Positions 54,552 through 63,891 of a stretch of DNA of 64,000 bases are shown here, one piece after another. The stretch lies in contig NZ_AP019807.1 of assembly GCF_007183175.1 (NCBI RefSeq), forward strand, positions 4,770,001-4,834,000, in the 5' to 3' direction. Source of the stretch: Microbulbifer sp. GL-2. GTDB taxonomy: Bacteria > Pseudomonadota > Gammaproteobacteria > Pseudomonadales > Cellvibrionaceae. The position numbers and the translations under genes are program-made. The number at the start of each line of letters is the position of its first letter. Position 1 is the first letter of the stretch. A model generated the notes under the pieces. It did no database searches, was not told the DNA's origin, and saw nothing but the letters and a program-made list of their open reading frames with translations.

Positions 54552-56480
54552 TTATGCATTATCTTCGGACAAACGGCCGCGGCGACTTACGTCTTGCTCA
54601 AGGAGCTGCAGGAACGACTCATAAGTCATTGCCCCCAGGTCCTCGCCGCTACGAGTGCGCACGGCAACCGTCTGGCTCTCTACTTCCTTATCGCCGATTA
54701 CCAGCAGATAAGGGACACGCTGAAGTGTGTGCTCGCGGATTTTAAAGCCGATCTTCTCGTTTCTCAAGTCAGCTGCAGCCCGATACTGTAAAGCACCAAG
54801 ACGAGCCTCAAGGTCACGGCAGTAGTCGGCCTGCCGATCGGTAATATTCATGATCGCAACTTGCTGTGGTGCCAGCCAAGTCGGGAAAGCTCCCTCATAA
54901 TGCTCGATCAGGATACCGATAAAACGCTCGAAGGATCCCAGGGCTGCGCGGTGCAACATAACCGGGGACTGGCGAGAGCCATCTTCAGCGACATATTGTG
55001 CATCCAGGCGATCCGGCATGGAGAAGTCCACCTGGATGGTACCACACTGCCATACACGGCCGAGGCAGTCTTTCAGAGAGAATTCGATTTTGGGTCCGTA
55101 GAAGGCACCTTCACCTGGCAGCTCTTCCCACGGCAGGCCCGCGGCATCGAGCGCATCCGCCAGAGCTTTCTCGGCCTTGTCCCAGCTCTCATCGGAGCCT
55201 ACACGCTTCTCCGGGCGAGTGGAGAGACGGTAAATGACATCATCAAAGCCAAAGTCTTTGTATACAGAGTGCAGCAGATCCATAAAGTCGGATACTTCCG
55301 ATTGGATCTGATCTTCGCTACAGAAGATATGCCCATCATCCTGTACAAAGCCACGCACACGCATCAGGCCATGCAGGGAGCCGGAGGGCTCGCTGCGGTG
55401 GCAGGAGCCAAACTCCGCCAGGCGCAGGGGCAAGTCGCGATAGCTGCGCAGGCCCTGGTTGAATACCTGGACGTGGCAGGGGCAATTCATCGGCTTGATC
55501 GCGAACTGACGCTCTTCACTGGTGAGCGTAAACATATCGTCGGCAAACTTGTCCGCGTGACCGGACTTCCGCCACAGGCTGAAATCCACCAGCTGCGGTG
55601 TCTTAATTTCTTTATAGCCGTACTCACGCTGGCGGCGGCGCATGTACTGCTCAACCGTGCTGTAAATAGTCCAGCCATTCGGATGCCAGAACACCATGCC
55701 GGGCGCCTCTTCCTGGATATGGAAAAGGTCGAATTTCTTGGCCAGCTTACGGTGATCGCGCTTCTCTGCCTCTTCAATACGACGCAGGTAGGCTTTCAAT
55801 TCTTTCTTGTTGGCCCAGGCAGTCCCGTAAATACGGGTCAACATCTCGTTATTGGAATCTCCGCGCCAATAGGCGCCAGCCACTTTAGTCAGCTTAAAGG
55901 CCTTTAGCCTGCCGGTGGAGGGTGCGTGGGGGCCACGGCACAGATCTTCGAAGTCACCCTGACGGTAAAGGGAGATATCCTCATCGCTGGGGATGCTGTC
56001 AATAATTTCAGCCTTGTACTCCTCGCCCATTTCGCGGAAGTATGTCACTGCCTCTTTGCGCGGCATAAGTCGGCGGCTGACTGGAATATCTTCTTTTACC
56101 AGCACTTCCATCCGCTCTTCGATCTTCTCGAGATCCTCCGGCGTAAACTGGCGCTCGTAGGCGAAATCGTAATAGAAGCCATCGTCGATCACCGGGCCAA
56201 TAGTGACCTGGGCCGTCGGATACAATTGCTTAACAGCCTGCGCCAACAGGTGTGCGGTGGAATGACGAATAACTTCCAGGCCTTCCGGCTGGCGGTCTGT
56301 AATGATTGCCAGGTTTACATCGCGATCGATGATATAGCTGGTATCGACCTCTTTGCCATCCACAACACCGGCAAGGGCGGCTTTGGCCAAACCTGGACCG
56401 ATATCTGCAGCAACATCATGCACGGAAACCGGGGCGGAAAATTCTCGACGAGAACCGTCGGGGAGAGTAACAACGGGCAT
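54552..56480 (-). CDS. thrS: threonine-tRNA ligase
   Basis: 642 residues, normal length. The TGS domain is at residues 1-61, the editing domain has HSTAHLLAQ (His73 and His77), and the class II core has the zinc-ligand cysteine in MNCPCHVQVF and motif 2 RLAEFGSCHRSEPSGSLHGL. The C-terminal anticodon-binding domain follows (VAIMNITDRQADYC). It charges tRNA-Thr and edits Ser. It is the first gene of the thrS-infC-rpmI-rplT operon. Confidence 0.98.
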   Translation of the reverse strand: MPVVTLPDGSRREFSAPVSVHDVAADIGPGLAKAALAGVVDGKEVDTSYIIDRDVNLAIITDRQPEGLEVIRHSTAHLLAQAVKQLYPTAQVTIGPVIDDGFYYDFAYERQFTPEDLEKIEERMEVLVKEDIPVSRRLMPRKEAVTYFREMGEEYKAEIIDSIPSDEDISLYRQGDFEDLCRGPHAPSTGRLKAFKLTKVAGAYWRGDSNNEMLTRIYGTAWANKKELKAYLRRIEEAEKRDHRKLAKKFDLFHIQEEAPGMVFWHPNGWTIYSTVEQYMRRRQREYGYKEIKTPQLVDFSLWRKSGHADKFADDMFTLTSEERQFAIKPMNCPCHVQVFNQGLRSYRDLPLRLAEFGSCHRSEPSGSLHGLMRVRGFVQDDGHIFCSEDQIQSEVSDFMDLLHSVYKDFGFDDVIYRLSTRPEKRVGSDESWDKAEKALADALDAAGLPWEELPGEGAFYGPKIEFSLKDCLGRVWQCGTIQVDFSMPDRLDAQYVAEDGSRQSPVMLHRAALGSFERFIGILIEHYEGAFPTWLAPQQVAIMNITDRQADYCRDLEARLGALQYRAAADLRNEKIGFKIREHTLQRVPYLLVIGDKEVESQTVAVRTRSGEDLGAMTYESFLQLLEQDVSRRGRLSEDNA

Positions 56481-56565
56481 TGTTTGTCCTTTCTCTCAGT
56501 GGCGATCCCTACCAAAGACCGCATGAAAAACTTGATCTGGATGGGCCAGCCATCCTGTCCAAAGA

Positions 56566-56642
<77 letters not shown>

Positions 56643-56814
56643 AAAACTCTGCAGCGGGGGAACCCAGTGCTGCGAAGAGCGCGAACTTTAGCACCGCTTT
56701 TCAGTGTTTTCAACAACTTACTGAGCTTATGTGTGGTTTTTTTGAAGACTTTTGGTCATCGATCGACACCCGTCAAATCGCTGGCCATACACCCATTACC
56801 TCTTACTCGACATC

Positions 56815-58821
56815 TTACTCGGCCTCTTTCAGGCGAGTAATTTCATCGCGCAACTTGGCCGCTGATTCAAACTCAAGATTTTTAGCGTGCTCGTACATCT
56901 GCTCCTCCAGCTCGCCGATTCTCGCCCAGCGCTGCTTGTCGGACAGCGGTTTTGCGTCAACCTTGTACGCCCCCTTCCCTTCAGCCACTTTACGCTTGCT
57001 TTTCGGCACACCCGGCGCCACAGCGCCCTCAAGAATATCCGCAACACTTTTGCGAATCCCTTTGGGGGTAATGCCGTGCTCTTCATTGAAGGCGAGCTGC
57101 TTCTCACGGCGGCGGCGGGTCTCCTCGAGTGCACGCCCCATAGAGCCTGTCACCTTATCCGCGTACAGGATAGCCCGCCCCTCAAGGTTGCGCGCCGCGC
57201 GACCGATTGTCTGAATCAGTGAGCGATCCGAGCGCAGAAAGCCCTCTTTATCGGCATCAAAGATAGCCACCAATGCCACCTCCGGCATATCCAGACCTTC
57301 GCGTAGCAAGTTAATGCCCACCAGTACATCAAATTCACCGATACGCAGGTCGCGGATAATTTCAACGCGCTCCACAGTATCGATATCCGAGTGAAGGTAG
57401 CGTACACGCACCCCATTTTCGGCCAGATATTCCGTTAAGTCCTCAGCCATTCGTTTAGTAAGCACGGTAATTAGTACGCGCTGGTCGAGATCAGCGCAGC
57501 GATGAATCTCCGACAAGGCGTCATCCACCTGGGTCTGGGCCGGACGGATTTCCACCTCCGGATCCACTAGACCTGTCGGTCGCACCACCTGCTCAACCAC
57601 TTGACCTGCGTGCTCACCTTCATAGGGACCCGGTGTCGCCGATACAAATACCGTCTGCGGAGCCAGGTGCTCCCACTCTTCAAACTTCAGGGGACGGTTA
57701 TCCAGGGCGGAAGGCAGGCGGAAACCGTATTCAACCAGAGTCTCCTTGCGCGAGCGGTCCCCCCGATACATGCCGCCAATCTGGGGGACAGTCACATGAC
57801 TTTCATCAATAAACAGCAGGGAGTCGTGGGGCAGATAATCAAACAATGTGGGAGGTGGCTGGCCAGGATCGCGCCCGGACAAATAGCGGGAATAGTTCTC
57901 AACGCCATTGCAGTAACCCAGCTCCTGCATCATCTCCAGGTCGTACCGGGTGCGCTGCTCAAGGCGCTGCACTTCCAGCAGCTTGTTGTTGCTACGCAAT
58001 TGCTCGAGCCTTAAGCGCAATTCCTCTTTGATCTGATCGATGGCGCTGACGACGGTTTCCCGAGGAGTAACATAGTGCGACTTGGGGAATATGGTGACCC
58101 GAGGCACCTTTTTAAGCTGCTCGCCAGTGAGGGGGTCGAACAGCGTAATCTCCTCAATTTCCTCATCAAACAAGGAAAGACGCACCGCCTCCATATCGGA
58201 GTCCGCCGGGTAGATATCAATAATGTCGCCACGCACACGATAAGTTGCGCGGCGGAAATCTGCATCGTTGCGCGTATATTGCAACTCGGCCAGGCGCCGC
58301 AGGATTGTACGCTGATCTACCAGATCACCACGATCCAGATGAAGCACCATCTTTAAGTACTTATCCGGATCGCCCAAACCATAAATAGCCGATACCGTGG
58401 CAACCACAATCACGTCGCGTCGCTCAATCAGTGCCTTAGTAGCGGAAAGACGCATTTGCTCGATGTGCTCATTTACGGATGCATCCTTCTCAATAAAGGT
58501 GTCCGATGAGGGAACATAGGCTTCCGGCTGATAGTAATCGTAATAGGAGACAAAATACTCGACAGCATTCTTGGGAAAGAACTCCCTGAACTCACCATAC
58601 AGCTGAGCTGCCAGGGTCTTGTTATGCGCCATCACTATAGCTGGGCGCTGCAAGCGCTCAACAATATTGGCCATAGTGAAGGTCTTACCTGAGCCGGTTA
58701 CCCCGAGCAGCGTCTGGTGACTGAGGCCATCATCAATCCCTTCGGCTAGCCGCTCAATCGCCGCCGGCTGGTCACCAGCCGGGCTATAGTTACTCTCCAC
58801 CTTGAACGGACGCGACTCCAT
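56815..58821 (-). CDS. uvrB: excinuclease ABC subunit B
   Basis: 668 residues from ATG 58821 (MESRPFKVES); four further upstream codons belong to the open frame but the spacing from GGTGAG favours 58821. Walker A GVTGSGKT is at residues 40-47; the beta-hairpin/DNA-binding region has VSYYDYYQPEAY; the DEAD-like motif reads FIDESHVTVPQ; helicase motif VI has QTIGRAARN. The C-terminal UVR domain (QMYEHAKNLEFESAAKLRDEI) contacts UvrC. It acts in nucleotide excision repair with UvrA and UvrC. The length is normal. It is monocistronic here; LexA control cannot be judged by eye. Confidence 0.98.
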   Translation of the reverse strand: MESRPFKVESNYSPAGDQPAAIERLAEGIDDGLSHQTLLGVTGSGKTFTMANIVERLQRPAIVMAHNKTLAAQLYGEFREFFPKNAVEYFVSYYDYYQPEAYVPSSDTFIEKDASVNEHIEQMRLSATKALIERRDVIVVATVSAIYGLGDPDKYLKMVLHLDRGDLVDQRTILRRLAELQYTRNDADFRRATYRVRGDIIDIYPADSDMEAVRLSLFDEEIEEITLFDPLTGEQLKKVPRVTIFPKSHYVTPRETVVSAIDQIKEELRLRLEQLRSNNKLLEVQRLEQRTRYDLEMMQELGYCNGVENYSRYLSGRDPGQPPPTLFDYLPHDSLLFIDESHVTVPQIGGMYRGDRSRKETLVEYGFRLPSALDNRPLKFEEWEHLAPQTVFVSATPGPYEGEHAGQVVEQVVRPTGLVDPEVEIRPAQTQVDDALSEIHRCADLDQRVLITVLTKRMAEDLTEYLAENGVRVRYLHSDIDTVERVEIIRDLRIGEFDVLVGINLLREGLDMPEVALVAIFDADKEGFLRSDRSLIQTIGRAARNLEGRAILYADKVTGSMGRALEETRRRREKQLAFNEEHGITPKGIRKSVADILEGAVAPGVPKSKRKVAEGKGAYKVDAKPLSDKQRWARIGELEEQMYEHAKNLEFESAAKLRDEITRLKEAE

Positions 58822-58998
58822 ACACTCACCCAAGCATCAATCCGAAAATAGAATGCGATTGTAGGCCCTCCTCATGGAGCCGACAAACCCGAAAGGCCTA
58901 TCACATCTCCTCTCACCCTTTGTTATCCGATATCTTTTTGCGCACAAATCGAACAAATAATTTCCTGACAAATCAATTAGTTAAACCGAAAAAAAGAG

Positions 58999-59027
58999 TT
59001 GACCTGCCCAAAACTGCTCTATAATAT
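58999..59027 (+). promoter_or_regulatory. probable sigma-70 promoter of the tRNA-Asn genes
   Basis: TTGACC at 58999-59004 and TAATAT at 59022-59027 are separated by 17 bases. A TATAAT overlaps two bases earlier but would give only 15 bases of spacing. It is about 35 bases before the first tRNA, with a GCGCC discriminator-like sequence after the -10, as in stringently controlled stable-RNA promoters. Confidence 0.7.
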
Positions 59028-59061
59028 ACGCGCCATCTGAACGGCATAGCCGCTGAGATAT

Positions 59062-59137
59062 TCCGCCTTAGCTCAGTTGGTAGAGCAAATGACTGTTAAT
59101 CATTGGGTCGCTGGTTCGAGCCCAGCAGGCGGAGCCA
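59062..59137 (+). tRNA. tRNA-Asn(GTT), first copy
   Basis: 76-base cloverleaf with CCA: acceptor TCCGCCT/AGGCGGA, D-arm GCTCAGTTGGTAGAGC, anticodon loop CTGTTAA (anticodon GTT), T-arm TCGCTGG-TTCGAGC-CCAGC. The anticodon stem ATGA/TCAT differs from the second copy. Confidence 0.97.
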
Positions 59138-59183
59138 AATTTCAAAGCGCAGCTTAATTTGCGCTCTATAAATTAGATTAAAT

Positions 59184-59259
59184 TCCGCCTTAGCTCAGTT
59201 GGTAGAGCAGTTGACTGTTAATCAACCTGTCGCTGGTTCGAGCCCAGCAGGCGGAGCCA
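59184..59259 (+). tRNA. tRNA-Asn(GTT), second copy
   Basis: 76 bases, identical to the first copy outside the anticodon-arm region; anticodon GTT; CCA encoded. The two share one promoter and are 46 bases apart. Accessory or prophage-like DNA begins shortly downstream, so its 3' end is a candidate attachment site. Confidence 0.97.
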
Positions 59260-59310
59260 AAAAAGTCTTGTAAATCATTGAGTTACAAGGCACCGCGAAG
59301 CGGTTCGAGA

Positions 59311-59345
59311 AAGGCGACTCCAGTTTTTGGGTGTCGCCTTTTTTC
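59311..59345 (+). terminator. intrinsic terminator of the tRNA-Asn operon
   Basis: AAGGCGAC...GTCGCCTT with a 14-base loop, followed by TTTTC. An 8-bp stem about 50 bases after the second tRNA. Confidence 0.8.
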
Positions 59346-59747
59346 GTTGTAGCTCCAGGAAAGCGCCAGCTTCTAGCGATTGGGTGCGAAAGTACCAATT
59401 TGAATGTGAGCCGCCCTCGTCTGCAAAAGTGTCAACCAAGTGTCAACGCGAAATAAGCCTTTAGAGCGGCCACCTCTATATCTGGTTAAAAAACATGCGG
59501 GGGTTCTCTGGCCTGGGTTGTCTTGAAAGCGCCTCTTGAGCAACGAAAGAAAACTTCGCAACACTTCAAAAGCTTTCAATTTATGAAATCTGGCTTGCCT
59601 CTGGAGCCCGCGCCAACTCACCGCCCCGCCCTATTCTCTGTTTCACTGACCAAAAGAACGCCAAAAATCGGCAGGCGTGGGGAGGAGTGACCGGCGGTCA
59701 TTTTTCCTGCACAATTATTGATCACACAAAATCAAAGGGACCTGGTT
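59346..59747. other. junction region after the tRNA-Asn genes
   Basis: About 400 bases between core DNA and the plus-strand accessory genes. A minus-strand 82-codon frame (59373-59621) has no recognised family. No integrase gene or convincing direct repeat of the tRNA 3' end was seen inside the window, so the left attachment site is only presumed. Confidence 0.4.
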
Positions 59748-60197
59748 ATGCGAATTTTTAAGGGGCTTTTGAAGGTTGGCGCTTGCTTGGTAGCTTTATC
59801 TGGATGCCAGGATGTAATGAAGGGAAATGAAATCTACCCAACGGTAGATAACCTGGAAGAGATTGAGCCACATCGACTCAAGGTTTTGAAAGCTGAAGAC
59901 ACTGAAGAAGGTGTTCTAGTTACGGTAGGTGAATCAACAAACCGCCAGTGTAAAATTAGGGTTAAGCGGGCAACTTTAGAGTTTAAAATCGCGGTTAGCT
60001 CTTTAGAGGAACCCGACAAAATAAACGCTGTATGCTTTTGGAATAAGGAAAAATTTATCCAGTCAAGGAAAAACCATACAGCGGTAGCTTTAAATATCAA
60101 TAAAGATCAAATAACAGTTGATCTGCAACTATTGAACCGAAAAAATAAAAATTATCTTGCATTGACAAAAATAGCAAAGCGTAGCGAATCAGACTGA
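59748..60197 (+). CDS. hypothetical lipoprotein
   Basis: 149 residues from ATG 59748, with AAGGGACC upstream. The signal peptide MRIFKGLLKVGACLVALSGC ends in lipobox LSGC (Cys20). The mature part is basic, with beta-like segments (LKAEDTEEGVLVTVGES, AVALNINKDQITVDLQLL). No family recognised. It precedes the DUF2971 gene by 58 bases on the same strand. It may be prophage cargo that changes the cell surface (superinfection exclusion is a possibility, unsupported). Confidence 0.65.
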   Translation: MRIFKGLLKVGACLVALSGCQDVMKGNEIYPTVDNLEEIEPHRLKVLKAEDTEEGVLVTVGESTNRQCKIRVKRATLEFKIAVSSLEEPDKINAVCFWNKEKFIQSRKNHTAVALNINKDQITVDLQLLNRKNKNYLALTKIAKRSESD

Positions 60198-60255
60198 TTG
60201 AAGAATTAGTTAATAAGAATTAATTTTTAACCAAAAAACAAGGATTATATAGGTC

Positions 60256-61044
60256 GTGGAGACAATTTATCACTATACGGACGTGCATGGACTTCATGGA
60301 ATACTCAGTGGCAAATTCTGGCTAACTGATCATAGATTCCTTAACGACCCTACAGAGGGCACATATGCCCGAAAAATCCTGCTCGACAATAAAAATGAAA
60401 TTCTAAGTGAGTGCCCCGATGCTTTTAAAGAGAAAGTTTATTCACAATTAATGACTTCGCACATAGGAAACAATGAAAATCAAGCTCGCGTCTATGTTGC
60501 CTCCTTCTCAGCTGCTCATGATCTTTTGAGCCAGTGGCGCGGATACTGCTCCAAAGAGGGAGGGTATTGCATCGGATTTAATTTAAATAAACTCAGTAAA
60601 TTGCATAAAGAATTCACAATCACTAATTGCAACTACGAACCCACTGAAACCATTAGACAGTGGAAGGAACTTGCAGAGCCACTTGTAAAGAATTTTGAGA
60701 GGCTTGAAACTGGAAGACCTTTTAGAGATGGACTAAGAGGCTATCTGATGTGGATAATTAAAAAAGGAATGATCGGAATCGAGAATAAATCTCCTGGCTA
60801 TCACGAAGAAAAAGAAATTCGCATATATAAAGAATTAGCGAATGAACAAGAAAGGGTTCACTTTAGAGCATCAAACGGCAGACTCATACCGTACATTGAG
60901 GTAGATAATATTTCTGACTGTATAGAAAGCGTGACCGTTGGCCCGCTCGGCGACATGAAACAGAATCATGAAGCGCTAGAAGAGTACCTACACCAGAAAG
61001 GCAGCAGCATCAATCTTAAACTATCAGAAATAAGTTTTAGGTAA
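60256..61044 (+). CDS. DUF2971-domain protein
   Basis: 262 residues, starting with GTG at 60256. It opens with IYHYTDVHGLHGILSGKFWLTDHRFLNDPTEGTYA, a hallmark of DUF2971, and continues with VYVASFSAAHDLLSQWRGYCSKEGGYCIGF, the second conserved block. The layout resembles ADP-ribosyltransferase-like folds in that YHYT...L...FLNDP...SF...WR is reminiscent of RNA 2'-phosphotransferase-type and ART-type enzymes, but no function is established. DUF2971 genes are common in defence islands and mobile elements. It is followed, 66 bases later, by the HNH-like gene on the same strand. The start codon call is moderately sure. Confidence 0.8.
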   Translation: METIYHYTDVHGLHGILSGKFWLTDHRFLNDPTEGTYARKILLDNKNEILSECPDAFKEKVYSQLMTSHIGNNENQARVYVASFSAAHDLLSQWRGYCSKEGGYCIGFNLNKLSKLHKEFTITNCNYEPTETIRQWKELAEPLVKNFERLETGRPFRDGLRGYLMWIIKKGMIGIENKSPGYHEEKEIRIYKELANEQERVHFRASNGRLIPYIEVDNISDCIESVTVGPLGDMKQNHEALEEYLHQKGSSINLKLSEISFR

Positions 61045-61110
61045 AGCCTTTCAATACAATGTGGTACGACCCCATAAAAAATAATCATTTTCTGTAAAGG
61101 ATGCCAAAAA

Positions 61111-61902
61111 ATGAAACAAAAACTCTGTATTTTTTGCGGGCAAAGCGGAATGAGTAAAGAGCATTTTTGGCCAAACTGGATCAGAGAGCACATTAAGAAA
61201 GACAATAGTAAAAAGTATATTCGTGGATCAGTCCAGGGAGTACCGAAAGGCAATGAAATCGAAAAAAATGAGCATTACCGCTCTGGAGATGTCACGACAA
61301 TAACATTCAGAACCGTTTGTAAAAGTTGCAATAATGGCTGGATGAGCAAACTAGAAGAAGACCTCAAACCCATCATTTTGAATTCCATAGGTAATTGCGA
61401 TCAGCTATTGTCTGAATCTGAAACACTATGGTTAGCAAAATGGATAACAATGAAAACCATGGTTTCAGAACACACAAAACTAGATAGGCACTCCACACCT
61501 AAAAGTGATTTACTTAACTTTGGCGCCAATAGAATCATACCCAAGCACTTTAAAATATATGTAGCAAAACATAACTCTCCAAAGATCGCAGACTACTCAA
61601 GAACAACAACAAGATTAGGAACGGCGGCAACAATTCACTTACACCTCAATAAAATTTCGCCCAACACCCAAGCCGTATCATTTTACTTAGGAAAGTTATT
61701 CATATTTGTATTCTCTTGCACTGACCCCACAGTTAATGTGCTCGGCGAGTTCAAATTAAACCAAATGACATACATCAAAAATGATAAAGAAGATCGATTA
61801 AACTTTAAAACCCTAAATGTTCTCGATGAGCACGAACAAAGAAATATTATTCTAGGGTTAGAAAAATTCATTGACTCAGAAAAAACTGGAGCAATAACGT
61901 AA
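61111..61902 (+). CDS. HNH-like zinc-finger nuclease candidate
   Basis: 263 residues. The N-terminus has CIFCGQSGMSKEHFWPNWIREH, and later TFRTVCKSCNNGWMSKLEED. The two CxxC pairs plus the EH in between form an HNH-type beta-beta-alpha metal layout (C-x2-C...EH...CxxCNNGWMS), as in many uncharacterised HNH-like proteins of mobile DNA. The final His of a canonical HNH is not obvious, so activity is uncertain. The C-terminal 150 residues are of unknown fold. With the DUF2971 gene just before it on the same strand it may form a two-gene module. Either a phage-linked nuclease or a defence component; this is inferred. Confidence 0.7.
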   Translation: MKQKLCIFCGQSGMSKEHFWPNWIREHIKKDNSKKYIRGSVQGVPKGNEIEKNEHYRSGDVTTITFRTVCKSCNNGWMSKLEEDLKPIILNSIGNCDQLLSESETLWLAKWITMKTMVSEHTKLDRHSTPKSDLLNFGANRIIPKHFKIYVAKHNSPKIADYSRTTTRLGTAATIHLHLNKISPNTQAVSFYLGKLFIFVFSCTDPTVNVLGEFKLNQMTYIKNDKEDRLNFKTLNVLDEHEQRNIILGLEKFIDSEKTGAIT

Positions 61903-61915
61903 AACCAGAGACTTT

Positions 61916-61931
61916 CCCCGCTTGAGCGGGG
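61916..61931. terminator. hairpin between convergent genes
   Basis: CCCCGCTTGAGCGGGG, a 6-bp GC stem with a 4-base loop, between the HNH-like gene and the convergent small tail-region gene. Too short to be a strong intrinsic terminator, but it lies in the right place. It resembles a type I-E CRISPR repeat core by chance; there is only one copy. Confidence 0.45.
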
Positions 61932-61945
61932 ATATATCTTACACT

Positions 61946-62197
61946 CTAGAAAGAAGTCATCTCTCTTCTCTCCAATACCCCGCCCCACTTTATCGAGTAC
62001 TCGGTATAGGCTCCGGTCATAATATCAAGTATTTGCAACCAGGAATAAAACTCTGCTTTCTTAGACTTTGCAATTTCTTCGGCTAGCTCCAATGCCGCCT
62101 CTTCAGTAGGCGCGGAATCTCTATAGCTCTTCGCTCCACCATTCATCAGGTGGACCCGTTCTGCGAAAATAGCGTACCTGTTTACCTTATTTTTCAT
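61946..62197 (-). CDS. small hypothetical protein of the tail gene cluster
   Basis: 83 residues, MKNKVNRYAIFAERVHLMNGG, with an AGAGAAG ribosome site. It lies 30 bases after the gpV-like gene on the same strand and looks like the last gene of that operon. It has an acidic helical segment (TEEAALELAEEIAKSKKAEFYSWLQ) and no recognised domain. Confidence 0.65.
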   Translation of the reverse strand: MKNKVNRYAIFAERVHLMNGGAKSYRDSAPTEEAALELAEEIAKSKKAEFYSWLQILDIMTGAYTEYSIKWGGVLERREMTSF

Positions 62198-62227
62198 AAC
62201 TTCTCTCCTTTTAAGTGTACAAACAGC

Positions 62228-63187
62228 CTAAGCCCGAACCGCGCTAAGCTGAGATTTCAAACTATCTGCACTACTCTTGTGCCCATTAATGGCCGCCTCT
62301 TGGGTTGGCTTCTGGCCATTCCCTGGGTGTGAGTGCGTCGCCAGGGTGGCGGCCAGGGCAGACACTACGCTTATTAAATCTTCTAGCACTTTCAGCACGT
62401 TTAAAGATTCACTGCCTAACCAAACCTTACCGCCGTCTTTTACCTTGATGGTTTGGCGAACCTTGGCCACTGATTCGCGAATATTTCCGATCTGTTCTTT
62501 TAAATCGCGGCCCGCTGAAATATTAATATCACTGGCTGTTGTAATATTTAGATTATCCAGCGCGGATAAGTTCAGGCCACCAGCAGATAAGAAACGTAAA
62601 GCCCCAAGCGCTTCAATTATTTTTACGCCGGCCACCTCTTCTACGGAATGTTCCCGTACCTGTCGGTATTCACTGTCGCAGCTCGCTTTAATTTCGGCGG
62701 CCTCGGTAATTCTGCATAAAGATTTTTCGCGTATATCCCCGTGAGTTTCCCGGCTCCATTCTGCGCTGGCGTCCACCTTTTGCCGTACTGAATCGCTTTG
62801 CTGCCAAATTAAATCCTCACGGTCGAGCGCTGGAAGCCCTACCCCGTGCGATAACACCGTGCGTATAAATGGCTGGTTTGGCTGGCCATAAGCAAAAGCC
62901 AATTCAACCACTGTGCCCGGTTGCGGAAAACCAAAGGCCCCACGCTCATTGCCTGCATATTGCAGTGGCAGCGGTACACTACGAAAAATAGGCAAGCGCT
63001 CATCGGCTTTACCTTCAGGGGTCAACACATGCACATCCACCCCATAACGTGGGCGGAACTCTTCCGCTAATTCTGACTTTTCCATGGGGTCACTGATTGC
63101 AACCACTTTAGCCAGTATCGGCAAATGTAATCCGCTTTTTATTTCCGGGTAGAGCCGACTGATTAAGCGCTTTAATTGCTGTTCCAT
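62228..63187 (-). CDS. phage baseplate assembly/spike protein (gpV-like)
   Basis: 319 residues. The N-terminal half has PQPGTVVELAFAYGQPNQPFIRTVLSHGVGLP, the gp5/gpV-type OB-fold motif in which a fluid-handling face is followed by GQPN-x-P. The C-terminal half contains beta-helix-like repeats (LNLSALDNLNITTASDINIS) and THSHPGNGQKPT, an HxH motif like the iron-binding spike tip of P2 gpV. This is the central spike that pierces the host envelope in contractile tails. It overlaps the upstream gpD-like gene by 16 bases, so they are coupled. It could belong to a prophage or to a tailocin. Confidence 0.85.
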   Translation of the reverse strand: MEQQLKRLISRLYPEIKSGLHLPILAKVVAISDPMEKSELAEEFRPRYGVDVHVLTPEGKADERLPIFRSVPLPLQYAGNERGAFGFPQPGTVVELAFAYGQPNQPFIRTVLSHGVGLPALDREDLIWQQSDSVRQKVDASAEWSRETHGDIREKSLCRITEAAEIKASCDSEYRQVREHSVEEVAGVKIIEALGALRFLSAGGLNLSALDNLNITTASDINISAGRDLKEQIGNIRESVAKVRQTIKVKDGGKVWLGSESLNVLKVLEDLISVVSALAATLATHSHPGNGQKPTQEAAINGHKSSADSLKSQLSAVRA

Positions 63188-63891
63188 GGGTCCGCGCTCC
63201 AGGTTAAATTCATAAAGTTACCGGTGAGCTCTACTTTAGTTGCGTAGTGTCCATTTAATAAAACACCAGGGCGCAGCCGTGGAATACAGGCCACTTTTGC
63301 CCGGTTGGAAATACCAAAGTCTGTGGCAAACCCTGCTGGCAGCTCCAGGGCGCGGCCCGCCCAATAACTATCAGCCCAGCTGCCTACAAATACTTTGCCG
63401 TCGCCCTGCTGCTGCCAGGTGTATTGCGGTATCCCGAAGGCTTGCCCTAGGTGATCCATAACCCAATAACCAGTACCCGCACTATAAAAAGCCGGTGCTT
63501 TATTATCGGTATAACTTCCTTTACCGGTTATGAACTGCAAACCGGTAATTGCAGACACAACACCCAACACGCCAGCCAAAGTTATATAGCGCTCTGCCAG
63601 TGGGACCAGTTGCGCAAGTGAGGCAGTGAATTCACGGCACATTAATTTTTTTCGGTCGTTATCTACTGTTGTGCAATTCGTTACATAGCCCATAAAAAAG
63701 CGCTGTAACTGGTTGGGCTTGTATCCCATATCCAATTGCACCAGCCCTTTTAATTGGGTGTTACTGCTCACGGTAAAAGCCGCACGCCCAGGGGAAAACA
63801 AATCAAGGCGCACATCGTCATCGATGAGCGGGACAGGCTCGCCATTCACTGTTAGCCGTTTATGCAACTGCACCGGCGCTCTCCTCTTCAT
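63172..63891 (-). CDS. phage late control gpD-like tail protein
   Basis: 239 residues beginning MKRRAPVQLHKRLTVNGEPV. It shows the gpD/gp27-type tail-hub pattern: DLFSPGRAAFTVSSNTQL, LVQLDMGYKPNQLQRFFMGYVTN, CREFTASLAQLVPL, and a C-terminal RPGVLLNGHYATKVELTGNFMNLTWSADPW. It is shorter than P2 gpD. It forms the hub beneath which the gpV spike sits. It overlaps the next upstream gene by 32 bases and the gpV-like gene by 16. Confidence 0.75.
   Translation of the reverse strand: MKRRAPVQLHKRLTVNGEPVPLIDDDVRLDLFSPGRAAFTVSSNTQLKGLVQLDMGYKPNQLQRFFMGYVTNCTTVDNDRKKLMCREFTASLAQLVPLAERYITLAGVLGVVSAITGLQFITGKGSYTDNKAPAFYSAGTGYWVMDHLGQAFGIPQYTWQQQGDGKVFVGSWADSYWAGRALELPAGFATDFGISNRAKVACIPRLRPGVLLNGHYATKVELTGNFMNLTWSADPWNSN

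Noticed and set aside
61916..61931. Sequence resembling the core of a type I-E CRISPR repeat
   Set aside because: Only one copy, no spacers and no cas genes; it is a short intergenic hairpin.
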